DNA of 64,000 nt from Nitrospinaceae bacterium (GCA_029261655.1 JAJDAY010000008.1:1-64000); one strand, 5' to 3'; positions 18,120-27,347 are shown, counted from the first letter of the stretch. Numbers and translations: made by a program. The notes: a model not told the origin generated them from the letters alone.

Positions 18120-19555
18120 CGGATATTTTCCTTATTTTTCGCTGAGGTGAAGTAGGCATATTTTCGGTTGGACTGAATCAAATAAAACCGGTCGGGATGA
18201 CTCTGCTGAAGTTTTTGAAACTCTTGGATGGAAGTCAACCAGGTCGATTCCGGCTGATCGTCCACACGGCCGAGAAGTTCTTGAGTTTCCGCAATGGGAT
18301 CGTCCAGATAACGGTCCGAGTAAAACAACAGGGCGTTCCTGGGATTGTGCATGGACAGGCGGTAACTTCCCAGTGTTTGTCCCGAAGGTGTATTCAGATG
18401 AATCACCGCCGCCAGTTGACGGACCTCCACACTGTTCGGCGACAAAGTGACTTTCACCTGAAATGGCGTGGCATTCACAAACACCACGGCGCCCATGACA
18501 ATCCCGAAAATAGCGGGCAGGGATTTTTCTTTCACTCTCTCTGGAAGCCAGTTGGCTAACGTCCGGGCGCTGATGATGGCCAGCGCCGGGAAAATCATGA
18601 AAAGATAACGGAGGGTTTGATTCCGGCTGGTGCTCATCACAAGAAACACCGCAACGACCCAGGTAAAAAGCAACTGATAGCGGATGTCCTTCTCCATAAA
18701 TGCACGCTTGCCAAACTGAAACAAACCGACAAGAGCCACCGGGAGCCAGGGCCAGTAGTTTTTAAGGAAATCCTTCGCATAACCCAGGTAATAAAATGGC
18801 TGGGCCGGCTCGCCATAAGCCCGGTTCAACAACAACACGCCAAAATTCGCGTCCAGGAAAGGTTGGCCAAAAATGAGCCAGTTCACGATGTGCCAGCTGA
18901 AACCCAATAATAGAGCAAGTACCGTCGCAAATATAAAAGCGCCGCTGAACAATTCCTTCCAGCGACCGGACCAAACCAAAGTGATGACCGCGATTACCAG
19001 AGGAAACCCACCGAGAACGCTTTTAGTTAGAATCGCCAAAGCGGTCATCAACCCAAAAAGCAAATAAAATTTTCTATTGTCCAACCCTTTGACGAAAAAA
19101 TACATTGCCCCGGTCACGCAAAAAGCCAGAATAATATCCACCATCCCCCGACGGGAGGAATCCACAAACATTCCGGGAAAGATCAATACGAAGGCGGAAA
19201 AAAACGCGACCCACCCATTCCTGAAAAGATGCAGGCTCAAAATATAAGTCAAATATACTGCGGCGACCCCCAGCAACGCCGTGAAGAATACCGCGGCATA
19301 CCCGGACACTCCGAAAATTTTAAAAGCGAGAGAGGTCAACCAGAAGGGCAAAGGCGGATTGGCAAAATCAGGAAGGCCGTTATGCGTCACCACCCAAAGG
19401 TTTCCTGACGCAAACATTTCCTTGGCTTTTTGGGCGTAATAGGTGTCGTCGAAATTTGGCAGTCCCACATTCAACTGCCGACCCAGAAACATCAGGGCTG
19501 AGGAATAGAGCAGAAACAGGATCTGGAAATTTTTATTTTTTAATAAGGAATTCAA
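18080..19555 (-). CDS. GT39/ArnT-like membrane glycosyltransferase
   Basis: Protein of 491 residues, TTG start, with about ten membrane segments. The first loop reads N-F-D-D-T-Y-Y-A-Q-K, matching the D-E-x-Y-Y-A catalytic loop of ArnT-type enzymes, followed by F-A-N-P-P-L-P-F-W-L, again ArnT-like. Shorter than ArnT (about 550). Likely a periplasmic-face transferase using undecaprenyl-phosphate sugar; donor unknown. The 3' end overlaps 40 bases of the opposite-strand GT39 gene, so both last segments are coding on both strands. Confidence 0.86.
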   Translation of the reverse strand: MNSLLKNKNFQILFLLYSSALMFLGRQLNVGLPNFDDTYYAQKAKEMFASGNLWVVTHNGLPDFANPPLPFWLTSLAFKIFGVSGYAAVFFTALLGVAAVYLTYILSLHLFRNGWVAFFSAFVLIFPGMFVDSSRRGMVDIILAFCVTGAMYFFVKGLDNRKFYLLFGLMTALAILTKSVLGGFPLVIAVITLVWSGRWKELFSGAFIFATVLALLLGFSWHIVNWLIFGQPFLDANFGVLLLNRAYGEPAQPFYYLGYAKDFLKNYWPWLPVALVGLFQFGKRAFMEKDIRYQLLFTWVVAVFLVMSTSRNQTLRYLFMIFPALAIISARTLANWLPERVKEKSLPAIFGIVMGAVVFVNATPFQVKVTLSPNSVEVRQLAAVIHLNTPSGQTLGSYRLSMHNPRNALLFYSDRYLDDPIAETQELLGRVDDQPESTWLTSIQEFQKLQQSHPDRFYLIQSNRKYAYFTSAKNKENIRYDFSGISLPLIR

Positions 19556-19601
19556 AACTTTCTCTATTTTTCAGGCAATTCCAGGAACCGGCAGGAAATT
19601 T

Positions 19602-19874
19602 TTAAAGGCGGGAGTTCAGCCGCTGTTTATCCTCTTCTGATTGACCGGGCAGATAAAGGAACCCGAAAGTTTCCAGCCGCCAGACCAGCACGTCCAATCC
19701 TTTCAACATGTGAAACCAATAGGGCAGGGCCAGAAAAATAGATTTACGATTCATCCCACCCCGGCAAAAAAGAAAATCCCGCAATTGTTGACGAGATCGG
19801 CGAATGAGGGGGAAATTACCTCTCTCTTTGATTATCAAACCCAGTTTGCAAAGATTGATCAACCTGTCTACCAT
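19602..19874 (-). CDS. Small hypothetical protein
   Basis: Possible 90-residue protein ending 46 bases upstream of the GT39 gene on the same strand. It begins with a basic, helix-like N-terminal half (R-S-R-Q-Q-L-R-D-F) and has a hydrophobic middle (A-L-P-Y-W-F-H-M-L-K-G-L-D-V-L-V-W). No known family was recognised. It lies in an otherwise gene-free 498-base interval (19556-20053). The opposite strand also has an open frame here that looks less protein-like. No strong ribosome site is visible. If it is not a gene, this interval holds nothing I can identify. Confidence 0.35.
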   Translation of the reverse strand: MVDRLINLCKLGLIIKERGNFPLIRRSRQQLRDFLFCRGGMNRKSIFLALPYWFHMLKGLDVLVWRLETFGFLYLPGQSEEDKQRLNSRL

Positions 19875-20053
19875 GTGCGATTGTCCGGGAAAATATCAAG
19901 CTCTTGTTTGAAGGAGAAGGGTCGCTGCATCCATAAATATCTCAAAATTTTATCTAACCAGAAGCTATAATATATCATCCCCTTCAGAGAAGTAAAGAAG
20001 GGTCACCAAACAGATGGATTCCAAACTCAACCATAAAACTCAGTCCCATTCTT

Positions 20054-21898
20054 ATGAACGAAAAAAAAATATACCAAATCGCCAGCCAGGAAATACTTGC
20101 CGGTTCCGATCTGGTCGCATGGCATTTTAAGTATCTCGAAAAAATGGTGAGGATCGACAGCAGGAGTTTCAACGTCAACGAGTTTGAAGGCGACCGCACA
20201 ACTCCAAGCGACATGCAGGACATTCTCCATTGCGCCCAGGATTATCTCAAACAAATAGGATTCACCTGGATTAAAATCAACCCACCGCCACCGGAATGTC
20301 CAAGCGCGACCCCGATATTATTGGCTGAAATTGCCGTGTCGAAAGAAAAACCAACCCTCCTGTTTTACGCCCATTTAGACAAACAGCCTTATATGGACGA
20401 CGGGAGTTTCCGAAAATGGGCGGGTGTCCCTCCCACCGAACTGCGCTGGAATGAGGATAAAACCCGTGCCTACGGCCGTGGCGCGGCTGACGACCTGAGC
20501 GGGGTCGTGTCCATTGGCATGGCGATTGACGCGCTGATAAAAACCTTCAAGAAGGATTCTTCTTCAAAACCTGCGCTCGATGATCTGCCTTGCAACATCA
20601 AGGTGATTTACGAAACCGAAGAAGAATGCGGCTCTCACTCTCTGGCCCAGCAGATAAGACAGAATCAGGAATTTTTCTCCACGGTCGATTGCGTGGTCAT
20701 CACCGATGTGGTGAACCCCGCAACCGGAATTCCCGGCTTGACCACTTCGCTCAGGGGCGTCATACAGGTGGAGGCCACCCTCGCCCCGAAAGCCGAAACC
20801 GGGAGCATCGACGCGCAAACAGCGTTGTACAAACTCCTGGCCACCCTGATTCATCCCGACCATTCCCTGGCGGTGGCAGGAATCGCCCAGGCGGACATTC
20901 CGGAAACCGCCGAAGAAATATCCGGCTATGGCAACGTCCCCATATCCATTGAGATGATGAGAGACGGGGGCGGGCTGTTACCCGCAACCCGATTGACCGT
21001 TTCGGCCAAAAAAGAAGACCTTCTGCTGGCTCAACTCAGAAAATCCTTTGCCAACGCCCGTCCGGGCCATCGTGTGTCCGGGTCCATTATATTTGGAACC
21101 GCAGGCGCAAGGCTGACCTTCAATCCTTGCCAAAATAGCGACGCGCTGAAAAAAGCTCTCAAACGGTTGCTGTCCAAGTGGAACACCTTCGACCTCAACC
21201 TGACATTAACCGGACTCCCATCCAATACCGGCAAAGCGGTCTTCGATCTTTCTTTACAATCCGCCACCAAAGACCCGCATTCCGGGATGCACGGCGGCCC
21301 CTTCCCCATCGCCGAATTACAACTGGCAAGTATGATCGACCGGCTCATTCAAAACGATGGCTCCCTCCACCCGGATATCGATTCGTTTTTAACACCCGGT
21401 GAAGGAACGGTGAGTGTGCAGTCCCTCAGGGTGGCGCCAGGAGAAGACCCCCGTCTTTTCGACAATCCGTCTGCCAAAGCGATCATCGAAATCCGGTTGG
21501 CGCCGGGCAACGATGAAACGAAAGCGGGGGAGTTTTTATCAAGCCATCTTAAAACAAATGCCCGCCCGGAATTCGAACTGGACCTGCAAATGGAAAAAGG
21601 ATGCGACCCCTGGATGACAGAATGCAGACACCCTGTTTTTCCCCTTGCCATGGAAGCTCTGGAAAAAGGATTCGGGCTAAAAAGCTGTCTGTACGGTTGC
21701 GGGGGTTCCATTCCCTTTGTCGCAAAACTTCTGGATGCCCTGGGGGACGTGCAACCCATTTGTCTGGGCGCCTACGACTCAGATTCCCGCATGCACGAAC
21801 CGGGGGAAAGCTTATCTCTGGTAGATTTACTGGGCTGTACCCGTTCCATTATTTACCTGATGGCTCATGCTGAAAAGGCCTACCCTTCCAAAAAATAA
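20054..21898 (+). CDS. M20-family metallopeptidase
   Basis: Protein of 614 residues in the M20/M25/M40 di-zinc peptidase family. A-H-L-D (H107, D109) gives the first zinc ligand and structural Asp; G-A-A-D-D (146-147) the bridging Asp; E-T-E-E-E-C (189-191) the general base and second ligand; R-M-H-E-P-G-E-S near the C-terminus the last His. A dimerisation/lid insert lies between. No signal peptide, so cytosolic di/tripeptide or N-acyl amino acid hydrolysis is likely. Longer than typical dipeptidases (about 450-480), owing to extra segments in the middle. Stands alone between a small ORF and the HD-GYP block. Confidence 0.87.
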   Translation: MNEKKIYQIASQEILAGSDLVAWHFKYLEKMVRIDSRSFNVNEFEGDRTTPSDMQDILHCAQDYLKQIGFTWIKINPPPPECPSATPILLAEIAVSKEKPTLLFYAHLDKQPYMDDGSFRKWAGVPPTELRWNEDKTRAYGRGAADDLSGVVSIGMAIDALIKTFKKDSSSKPALDDLPCNIKVIYETEEECGSHSLAQQIRQNQEFFSTVDCVVITDVVNPATGIPGLTTSLRGVIQVEATLAPKAETGSIDAQTALYKLLATLIHPDHSLAVAGIAQADIPETAEEISGYGNVPISIEMMRDGGGLLPATRLTVSAKKEDLLLAQLRKSFANARPGHRVSGSIIFGTAGARLTFNPCQNSDALKKALKRLLSKWNTFDLNLTLTGLPSNTGKAVFDLSLQSATKDPHSGMHGGPFPIAELQLASMIDRLIQNDGSLHPDIDSFLTPGEGTVSVQSLRVAPGEDPRLFDNPSAKAIIEIRLAPGNDETKAGEFLSSHLKTNARPEFELDLQMEKGCDPWMTECRHPVFPLAMEALEKGFGLKSCLYGCGGSIPFVAKLLDALGDVQPICLGAYDSDSRMHEPGESLSLVDLLGCTRSIIYLMAHAEKAYPSKK

Positions 21899-21954
21899 CA
21901 TGAACCGGAAAGAATCGGTCCTCTCTCCAAAAGGGACGCCATCTATTTCAAAAA

Positions 21955-21983
21955 TTGAATGCCATCCAAAAAGCGTTTATAAT
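21955..21983 (+). promoter_or_regulatory. Sigma-70 type promoter before the first HD-GYP gene
   Basis: TTGAAT at 21955-21960 and a perfect TATAAT at 21978-21983, separated by 17 bases. Transcription would begin near 21990, about 47 bases before the GTG start at 22037. Confidence 0.6.
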
Positions 21984-22036
21984 AGTGGATACATTTTTTT
22001 AATTGATTTTCAATGATCCCCTGTTGAGGTGGGCCA

Positions 22037-23017
22037 GTGAAAAGCACAATTGATTCAAATGATGACCAGTTTCGACTGATAAATATCGAGTATTTGGAAG
22101 TCGGAGCAACCCAATTTTACGACATTTTTTACAAGACCTCCGCTTTTGGCACCCCCCGGTTCGTCAAGTTTGCCAGTAATCACCCCTCTCATCAGGACAA
22201 AGTTCGAAGGTTGATCGAATCTGGAGAGAGTGGTCAGGACTTTTATATTCATGAAGATGATTTAGCAAAGTATCACCAGCAGGCCACTCGCTCTCTGCGC
22301 CAATTGATTTCCAGCCCTGATAAGTCGCTCAAGGAAAAAACCGAAAAAATTTACGACGTGTCCAAAGAAATCATGAGAGATTTTTTTGAGCACAGCGCGT
22401 CAGAAAAAATTCTCCAGTCTGCGGACGAAGTCATGGACATCATGGAACAATGTTTATTCGCCAATGACGCCGGATTTCATTCCATCGCCATGATCACCAA
22501 TAAAGATTATTACACCTATACCCACAGCGTGAATGTTGGATTGTACTGCCTCGCATTTGGCATCAAAACGAAAATGAGCCCGAATGATACTCGGGATCTC
22601 GGCCTGGGCGGCATGTTGCACGACGTTGGAAAATCTAAAATCGATCACGGCCTCATCAACAAAAATGGCAAGTTGACGGATGAAGAGTTCAAAGCAATAA
22701 AAAGCCACACCACGATGGGAAAAGAAATTCTGGAATCCATGAAGTGCTATCGAACCCATGTCGTGGAAATGGCAGACCAGCATCATGAAAAGTTCGAGGG
22801 CAATGGATATCCCAATGGTCTGGCGAGAGAAGAAATTTCAAATTTTGCCCGTATCTGCAAAGTCATGGACGTCTATGACGCCCTGACCACCCGCCGGTCC
22901 TACAAAAAAGCCTTGAAGTCTTTTGACGCCATCTTAATCATGAAGAACCAGATGAAAAATGAATTCGACCCCAATATTTTAACTAATTTTATTCGCTATC
23001 TGGGACCCGACCTTTAA
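22037..23017 (+). CDS. HD-GYP domain phosphodiesterase, paralogue 1
   Basis: Protein of 326 residues, GTG start. Residues about 10-90 form an N-terminal domain ending in F-Y-I-H-E-D-D-L-A-K-Y. A helical stretch (100-145) leads to an HD-GYP domain with H195-D196 (H-D-V-G-K), H-H-E (249-251) and G-N-G-Y-P (255-259), then A-R-I-C-K-V-M-D-V-Y-D-A. These are the metal and substrate motifs of c-di-GMP phosphodiesterases yielding pGpG or GMP, so activity is expected. It is the first of three tandem paralogues of equal length. No membrane segment, so cytosolic. Confidence 0.9.
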   Translation: MKSTIDSNDDQFRLINIEYLEVGATQFYDIFYKTSAFGTPRFVKFASNHPSHQDKVRRLIESGESGQDFYIHEDDLAKYHQQATRSLRQLISSPDKSLKEKTEKIYDVSKEIMRDFFEHSASEKILQSADEVMDIMEQCLFANDAGFHSIAMITNKDYYTYTHSVNVGLYCLAFGIKTKMSPNDTRDLGLGGMLHDVGKSKIDHGLINKNGKLTDEEFKAIKSHTTMGKEILESMKCYRTHVVEMADQHHEKFEGNGYPNGLAREEISNFARICKVMDVYDALTTRRSYKKALKSFDAILIMKNQMKNEFDPNILTNFIRYLGPDL

Positions 23018-23072
23018 CACCGCCTCGCTCCCCTCTTCTATAAATTCCCTTAGCTCTAAATCTTTCAATATC

Positions 23073-23101
23073 TTGCAAATCCAGACAATTTGATTTACAA
23101 T
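23073..23101 (+). promoter_or_regulatory. Possible sigma-70 promoter before the second HD-GYP gene
   Basis: TTGCAA at 23073-23078 and TACAAT at 23096-23101 with a 17-base spacer, 33 bases before the ATG at 23134. It suggests the second paralogue can be expressed separately. Four of six matches at -35, five of six at -10. Confidence 0.4.
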
Positions 23102-23133
23102 AAGTGTTACACGAGTGAGAATCGAGAAAGTTT

Positions 23134-24114
23134 ATGAAAACAGGAATAGACGAACAACAGGAGCTGTTTCGACCCATCGATTTAGAGTTTTTAAACAGCG
23201 ATGGTGCCGAGATTTTCGACATATTTTATAAAACCAGCAGTTTTGGAAGCGCCCAGTACGTCAAGTTTGCGAGCAGTCATCCCTCTCACCAGGACAAGGT
23301 TCGAAGGTTGATCGAGGAAGGTGAGAACGATCAGGAATTTTTCATCCGCGAAGAAGACCTTGGAAAATATTACGGTTTGGCCACCAAATCCCTTCGCACC
23401 CTGATTTCCAACCCGCAAATACCTTTCGAAAAAAAAACCCGAAAAATATACGACGTTTCAAAAGGAATCATGAAAGATTTTTTTGCCAGCAACGCGTCAG
23501 AAAAAATCCTTCACTCGTCGGAAGAAGTCATGGAGATCATGGAACAATGCCTGTCGAAAAACGAGGCCGGGTTTCATTCCATCTCCATGATCACCAATAA
23601 AGATTATTACACCTACACACACAGCGTCAACGTCGGGCTTTACTGCATGTCCTATGGGATCAAAACAAAAATGGGACCGAACGACACCAAAGACTTGGGG
23701 CTGGGCGGCATGTTCCACGACCTCGGCAAATCCAGAGTCGACGAGAGTATCATCAACAAAGACGGCAAACTGACGGATGAGGAATTCGAAGCCATTAAAA
23801 ACCATTCTTTCCTGGGAGAAGAAATACTGGTATCCATGCAATGCTACACGAATAATGTTGTCCGCATGGCAGGCGAACATCACGAAAAATTCAAAGGCAA
23901 CGGCTACCCAAAGGGCCTGGTAGGCGAAGAAATTTCCCCTTTTGCCCGTATCTGCAAAGTCATGGACGTTTACGATGCCTTGACCACCCGCCGGTCCTAC
24001 AAAAAAGCCATGACCCCTTTTGATGCTCTCACCATCATGGGAAAACAGATGGTGGATGAATTTGACCACAATATCCTGGGAAATTTTGTCCGCTATATGG
24101 GGCCAGATCTGTAA
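23134..24114 (+). CDS. HD-GYP domain phosphodiesterase, paralogue 2
   Basis: Second 326-residue copy, aligning with the first without visible gaps; most of the C-terminal domain is identical. Active-site motifs are kept: F-H-D-L-G-K, H-H-E-K-F-K-G-N-G-Y-P and the M-D-V-Y-D-A-L-T-T-R-R-S-Y-K-K-A block. Differences are concentrated in the N-terminal domain and around the D-E-S/D-H-G loop after H-D, as expected if the copies respond to different inputs or partners. ATG start 116 bases after the first copy. Expected to hydrolyse c-di-GMP in the cytosol. Confidence 0.9.
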   Translation: MKTGIDEQQELFRPIDLEFLNSDGAEIFDIFYKTSSFGSAQYVKFASSHPSHQDKVRRLIEEGENDQEFFIREEDLGKYYGLATKSLRTLISNPQIPFEKKTRKIYDVSKGIMKDFFASNASEKILHSSEEVMEIMEQCLSKNEAGFHSISMITNKDYYTYTHSVNVGLYCMSYGIKTKMGPNDTKDLGLGGMFHDLGKSRVDESIINKDGKLTDEEFEAIKNHSFLGEEILVSMQCYTNNVVRMAGEHHEKFKGNGYPKGLVGEEISPFARICKVMDVYDALTTRRSYKKAMTPFDALTIMGKQMVDEFDHNILGNFVRYMGPDL

Positions 24115-24175
24115 AACCTTTCCGGTTGTCCTGTAAAACCAGAACTATTGTGGCTTAATTTACCAAGAAAAATAT

Positions 24176-25156
24176 ATGGATACCCTGCAGAACGAAATAG
24201 AAGACCAATTCCGACCGATCAATACCGACTTTTTGCAAGCGGAGGGGGATGAGGTTTTTGACATCTATTATAAATCCTCTGTATTTGGGAGCCAGGAATT
24301 CGTCAAGTTTGCCAGTAGCCATCCCTCGCATCAGAATAAAGTCCGGCAATTGATTGATTCAGGCGAGTACACAGAATTTTTCATCCTTCAGGATGACTTG
24401 ATCAAGTACTACCACCAAGCGACAGAACAGCTACGAACCCTGATTTCAGACCCTGCCATCCCTCTCCTTGATAAAACTCAGAAGCTTTACGATGTGTCAA
24501 AAGACATCATGAAAAACTTTTTTGAATTCAGCGCATCGGAAAAAGTCCTGCATTCCTCGGAAGATGTGATGGGACTGATGGATCAGTGTCTATCAGAAGG
24601 TCAGGCAAGATTCAGCACCCTTTCCCAGATCATGAATAAAAATTATTGCATCTACACCCACAGCTTGAACGTGGGTTTATATTGTCTGGTCTATGGGATC
24701 AACGACAAAATGTCAGCAACCGATATCAGGAGCCTGGGTCTGGGCGGCATGCTCCACGATATCGGGAAAGCCAAAATGGATGCTTCCCTTCTCAAAAAAA
24801 ACAGCTCCCTGACAAAAGAGGAAATGAAAATCATCGAAACCCATCCCAGTCTGGGGCAGGAAATAATGGAATCCATGCAATGCTACACGACCAGCATTGT
24901 GCGCATGGCGGGACAGCATCATGAAAATTATAAAGGCCGGGGTTACCCCAATGCCCTGAAGGGAAATGAAATTTCCTTGTTCGCCCGTATCTGCAAAGTC
25001 ATGGACGTTTATGACAACCTGACGACGCATCGACCCTATAAAAAAGCAGTCACCCCCTTTGAAGCCCTCATCCTCATGAAAAACCAGATGACCGATGAAC
25101 TCGACCCCAATATCCTGGGGAAATTCATCCGTTATATGGGCCCCGGTAGTCATTGA
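24176..25156 (+). CDS. HD-GYP domain phosphodiesterase, paralogue 3
   Basis: Third 326-residue copy, the most divergent. It retains L-H-D-I-G-K and H-H-E-N-Y-K-G-R-G-Y-P, but D-A-L-T-T-R-R-S has become D-N-L-T-T-H-R-P. The substrate and metal residues I can name are present, so activity is likely but specificity may differ. The space before it is only 61 bases with no convincing promoter, so it may be read from the second copy. Its stop lies one base from the stop of the convergent HDOD gene. Confidence 0.89.
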   Translation: MDTLQNEIEDQFRPINTDFLQAEGDEVFDIYYKSSVFGSQEFVKFASSHPSHQNKVRQLIDSGEYTEFFILQDDLIKYYHQATEQLRTLISDPAIPLLDKTQKLYDVSKDIMKNFFEFSASEKVLHSSEDVMGLMDQCLSEGQARFSTLSQIMNKNYCIYTHSLNVGLYCLVYGINDKMSATDIRSLGLGGMLHDIGKAKMDASLLKKNSSLTKEEMKIIETHPSLGQEIMESMQCYTTSIVRMAGQHHENYKGRGYPNALKGNEISLFARICKVMDVYDNLTTHRPYKKAVTPFEALILMKNQMTDELDPNILGKFIRYMGPGSH

Positions 25157-25157
25157 A

Positions 25158-26000
25158 TCAGGCTTGTAAAACCAGCTCCACTTTTTCACGAAGCCCAGGC
25201 GTCCATTCTTCCAGATTTTTTTGGGAAATATTCAACAAAGAAAACAGTTCGTTCCGGCCCACAAGTTCACCATCAGGAATATCGTCCGCAAATCCCCAGG
25301 AGTTGGCCAGATCTCTTGCCAGACAAACCACCCCCGTCAATAGATCGGAGATTTTGTCATTTTCAGGTGCATAACAATTCTTGAGAACGTGGATCAATTG
25401 ATCCGAGAGACTAAAAGCTTTGGCGATCCTCACCCCAATATCAATATGTGTGAAACCGAGCGTTCTCCTTTCGATTTCAACCAGGGGCAACCCTTCACAC
25501 CTGGCCGAATCAATCCCCTCCAGCAAGGAATCGGGACGGTAGGCTGACAGGGCAATTTTACCGACGCCATGAATCAGTCCTGCCGTAAAACAAACATCGG
25601 TCTCAATATGCCCAAGACAACGGCCCAGACCACTGGCCAGAGTGGCGGTGACGGTCATGTGGAGCCAGAGTTTGGAGTGGTCCAAAGGGGCATGACACCC
25701 GCCATTATCCTGATAGCGTTCCAGAATGGGAGTCGTTAAAATAATATTTTTTATGGCTCCCGGACCCAGCAGACCCGCCGCCTGCTGAAGCGAAGAAATT
25801 TTGGAAACGTAGCCGTAAAGAGGGGAATTGGCGGCTTTTAAAACACTCAAGGCAATCGCCGGATCGTATTGGATTTTTTGTAAGATCGTATAATCCATCG
25901 CTGACGCCCGGCTCAACTCATCCAGAATATTGAGGATCTGTCCGGGAAGCGAGGGCAAGCCTTCCTCCGGCACAAATTCATCGACCTCAATGAATTTCAT
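25158..26000 (-). CDS. HDOD domain signalling protein
   Basis: Protein of 280 residues from ATG 26000; longer readings would run further into the upstream gene. L-P-S-L-P-G-Q-I-L-N-I opens the HDOD domain, then D-P-A-I-A-L-S-V-L-K-A-A-N-S-P-L-Y-G, its best-known motif, and H-G-V-G-K. HDOD domains are related to HD hydrolases but usually lack the catalytic HD pair and serve as signalling scaffolds in motility and c-di-GMP networks. The start overlaps the end of the diguanylate cyclase gene by 14 bases, so the two are translated together. Confidence 0.87.
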   Translation of the reverse strand: MKFIEVDEFVPEEGLPSLPGQILNILDELSRASAMDYTILQKIQYDPAIALSVLKAANSPLYGYVSKISSLQQAAGLLGPGAIKNIILTTPILERYQDNGGCHAPLDHSKLWLHMTVTATLASGLGRCLGHIETDVCFTAGLIHGVGKIALSAYRPDSLLEGIDSARCEGLPLVEIERRTLGFTHIDIGVRIAKAFSLSDQLIHVLKNCYAPENDKISDLLTGVVCLARDLANSWGFADDIPDGELVGRNELFSLLNISQKNLEEWTPGLREKVELVLQA

Positions 26001-27084
26001 TGACGCCACCCAATATGGTTTGGTTTCTCCCGGATTCTTTTGCCCGGTAAAGCGCCGCGTCCGCGACACCGATCAAACTCGCAACACTCTGGTTCTCTTC
26101 GTTGTTGATCTCCGCAATGCCGCAACTGATGGTGACGGAATGAGTCTTTCCTTCATGATTGAAACGGTGGTTCTCCACTTCCTCCCGCACCCTCTCAGCA
26201 ATCGTCCGGGCTCCCAAACCATTTGTTTCAGGAAGAATCAGAAGAAACTCCTCGCCTCCGTACCGGGCCGCCACATCCTGAGACCGGCACAATTTTTTTA
26301 TAATCGAGGCGACCCCTGTTAAAACCTCATCGCCCTCCTGATGTCCGAATGTGTCATTGACGCTTTTAAAATAATCCACATCCATCATCACCAGGGAAAG
26401 CGGGGTGCGGTATCTCCGGCTCCTGAGAATTTCGCTCATCAATAAAGCTTCGAGATGTTGACGATTGGACAAACCTGTGAGCCCATCTGTCACCGACAAC
26501 CTTTCCGCCTTTTCAAAAGATTGCGCGTTGCTGATCGAAAGCGAAATGAATTCAGATACGTTCAGGAAAAAATCCAGGTCCGTCACGTTAAAATATCCCT
26601 TTTCATTGTCGTTCAGGTTGAGGACGCCGATGATTTCGTTTTCAATCATTAAAGGAATCGTGATAAAAAAATTGTGTTCAAATAAAGGATTCTTCTCCCT
26701 CTGGAAAAATCTTGATTTAGAAAAATCAGGTTCCAGAATGTAAGAACCCCTGGCTATCGCTTCATTCATGATTTCCGAATCCCGCGGGCGGAGCACAAGT
26801 TCCTCTTTTAAGTCAGGGTGGTTGTGACAGGCAAGGCGAAGAACTTTTTTACTTTTATCAAAAAGGAATAACGAAAAATATCGAATGAAAAGAATATAAG
26901 GAAGTTTATCCGCCAACGTTTTACTGATATCCGCCATACTCATCAAACTGATGTTTTTCTGCAAATAAATCAAATGATCCAAATGCAAAAGAGATTGCCC
27001 CAGCATTTCATTTTGCTTTTTCAGCAAACTGCGGACCACGCTTGCTTCTTGCTTCTTCAGTTTTTCAAATCGATCCTTATCCAT
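25987..27084 (-). CDS. GAF-GGDEF diguanylate cyclase
   Basis: Protein of 365 residues: N-terminal helix, GAF domain (about 45-190), linker and GGDEF domain (about 195-360). The active site is intact (G-G-E-E-F at 276-280, F-K-S-V-N-D before it). R267-S-Q-D270 sits five residues upstream, the RxxD inhibitory site for product feedback. It should make c-di-GMP from GTP in the cytosol, opposing the three HD-GYP proteins next door. A TTGACA lies upstream on the minus strand (27160s) but without a good -10. Co-translated with the HDOD protein. Confidence 0.9.
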   Translation of the reverse strand: MDKDRFEKLKKQEASVVRSLLKKQNEMLGQSLLHLDHLIYLQKNISLMSMADISKTLADKLPYILFIRYFSLFLFDKSKKVLRLACHNHPDLKEELVLRPRDSEIMNEAIARGSYILEPDFSKSRFFQREKNPLFEHNFFITIPLMIENEIIGVLNLNDNEKGYFNVTDLDFFLNVSEFISLSISNAQSFEKAERLSVTDGLTGLSNRQHLEALLMSEILRSRRYRTPLSLVMMDVDYFKSVNDTFGHQEGDEVLTGVASIIKKLCRSQDVAARYGGEEFLLILPETNGLGARTIAERVREEVENHRFNHEGKTHSVTISCGIAEINNEENQSVASLIGVADAALYRAKESGRNQTILGGVNEIH

Positions 27085-27331
27085 ACGCCAAGACCTTCAA
27101 CGGTTAGTTGAAACACGCTCAACAAAAATAATTTCCCAGCGGAAATGAAAATTTGTCAAAAAAATGACGGGGACTTTAATTTTTTTCTCTTCACGAAATT
27201 TTACCGCCACAATCTTCCTCAAAACATCAACACCCCTATTATTCAATAAAACAATACTTTCCACAAGAACAGAAAATTTTAAATACAAACTATTCAATCG
27301 GTTATACGAGTCATGCAAACTGGGGCTGGAG

Positions 27332-27347
27332 TGGTACGAAAATTGCT
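27332..27347 (+). promoter_or_regulatory. Sigma-54 promoter before the AMIN-like/TPR gene
   Basis: TGGTACGAAAATTGCT fits the -24/-12 consensus TGGCACG-N4-TTGCW, with GG and GC exactly ten bases apart. Transcription would start near 27358, giving a leader of about 28 bases before ATG 27386. It differs by one base from the promoter before flgC. This supports ATG 27386 as the true start. Confidence 0.8.

Noticed and set aside
22037..25156. Repeat structure considered as a repeat array or assembly artefact
   Set aside because: The three units are full genes with many silent and amino-acid differences and different spacers, so they are real paralogues.
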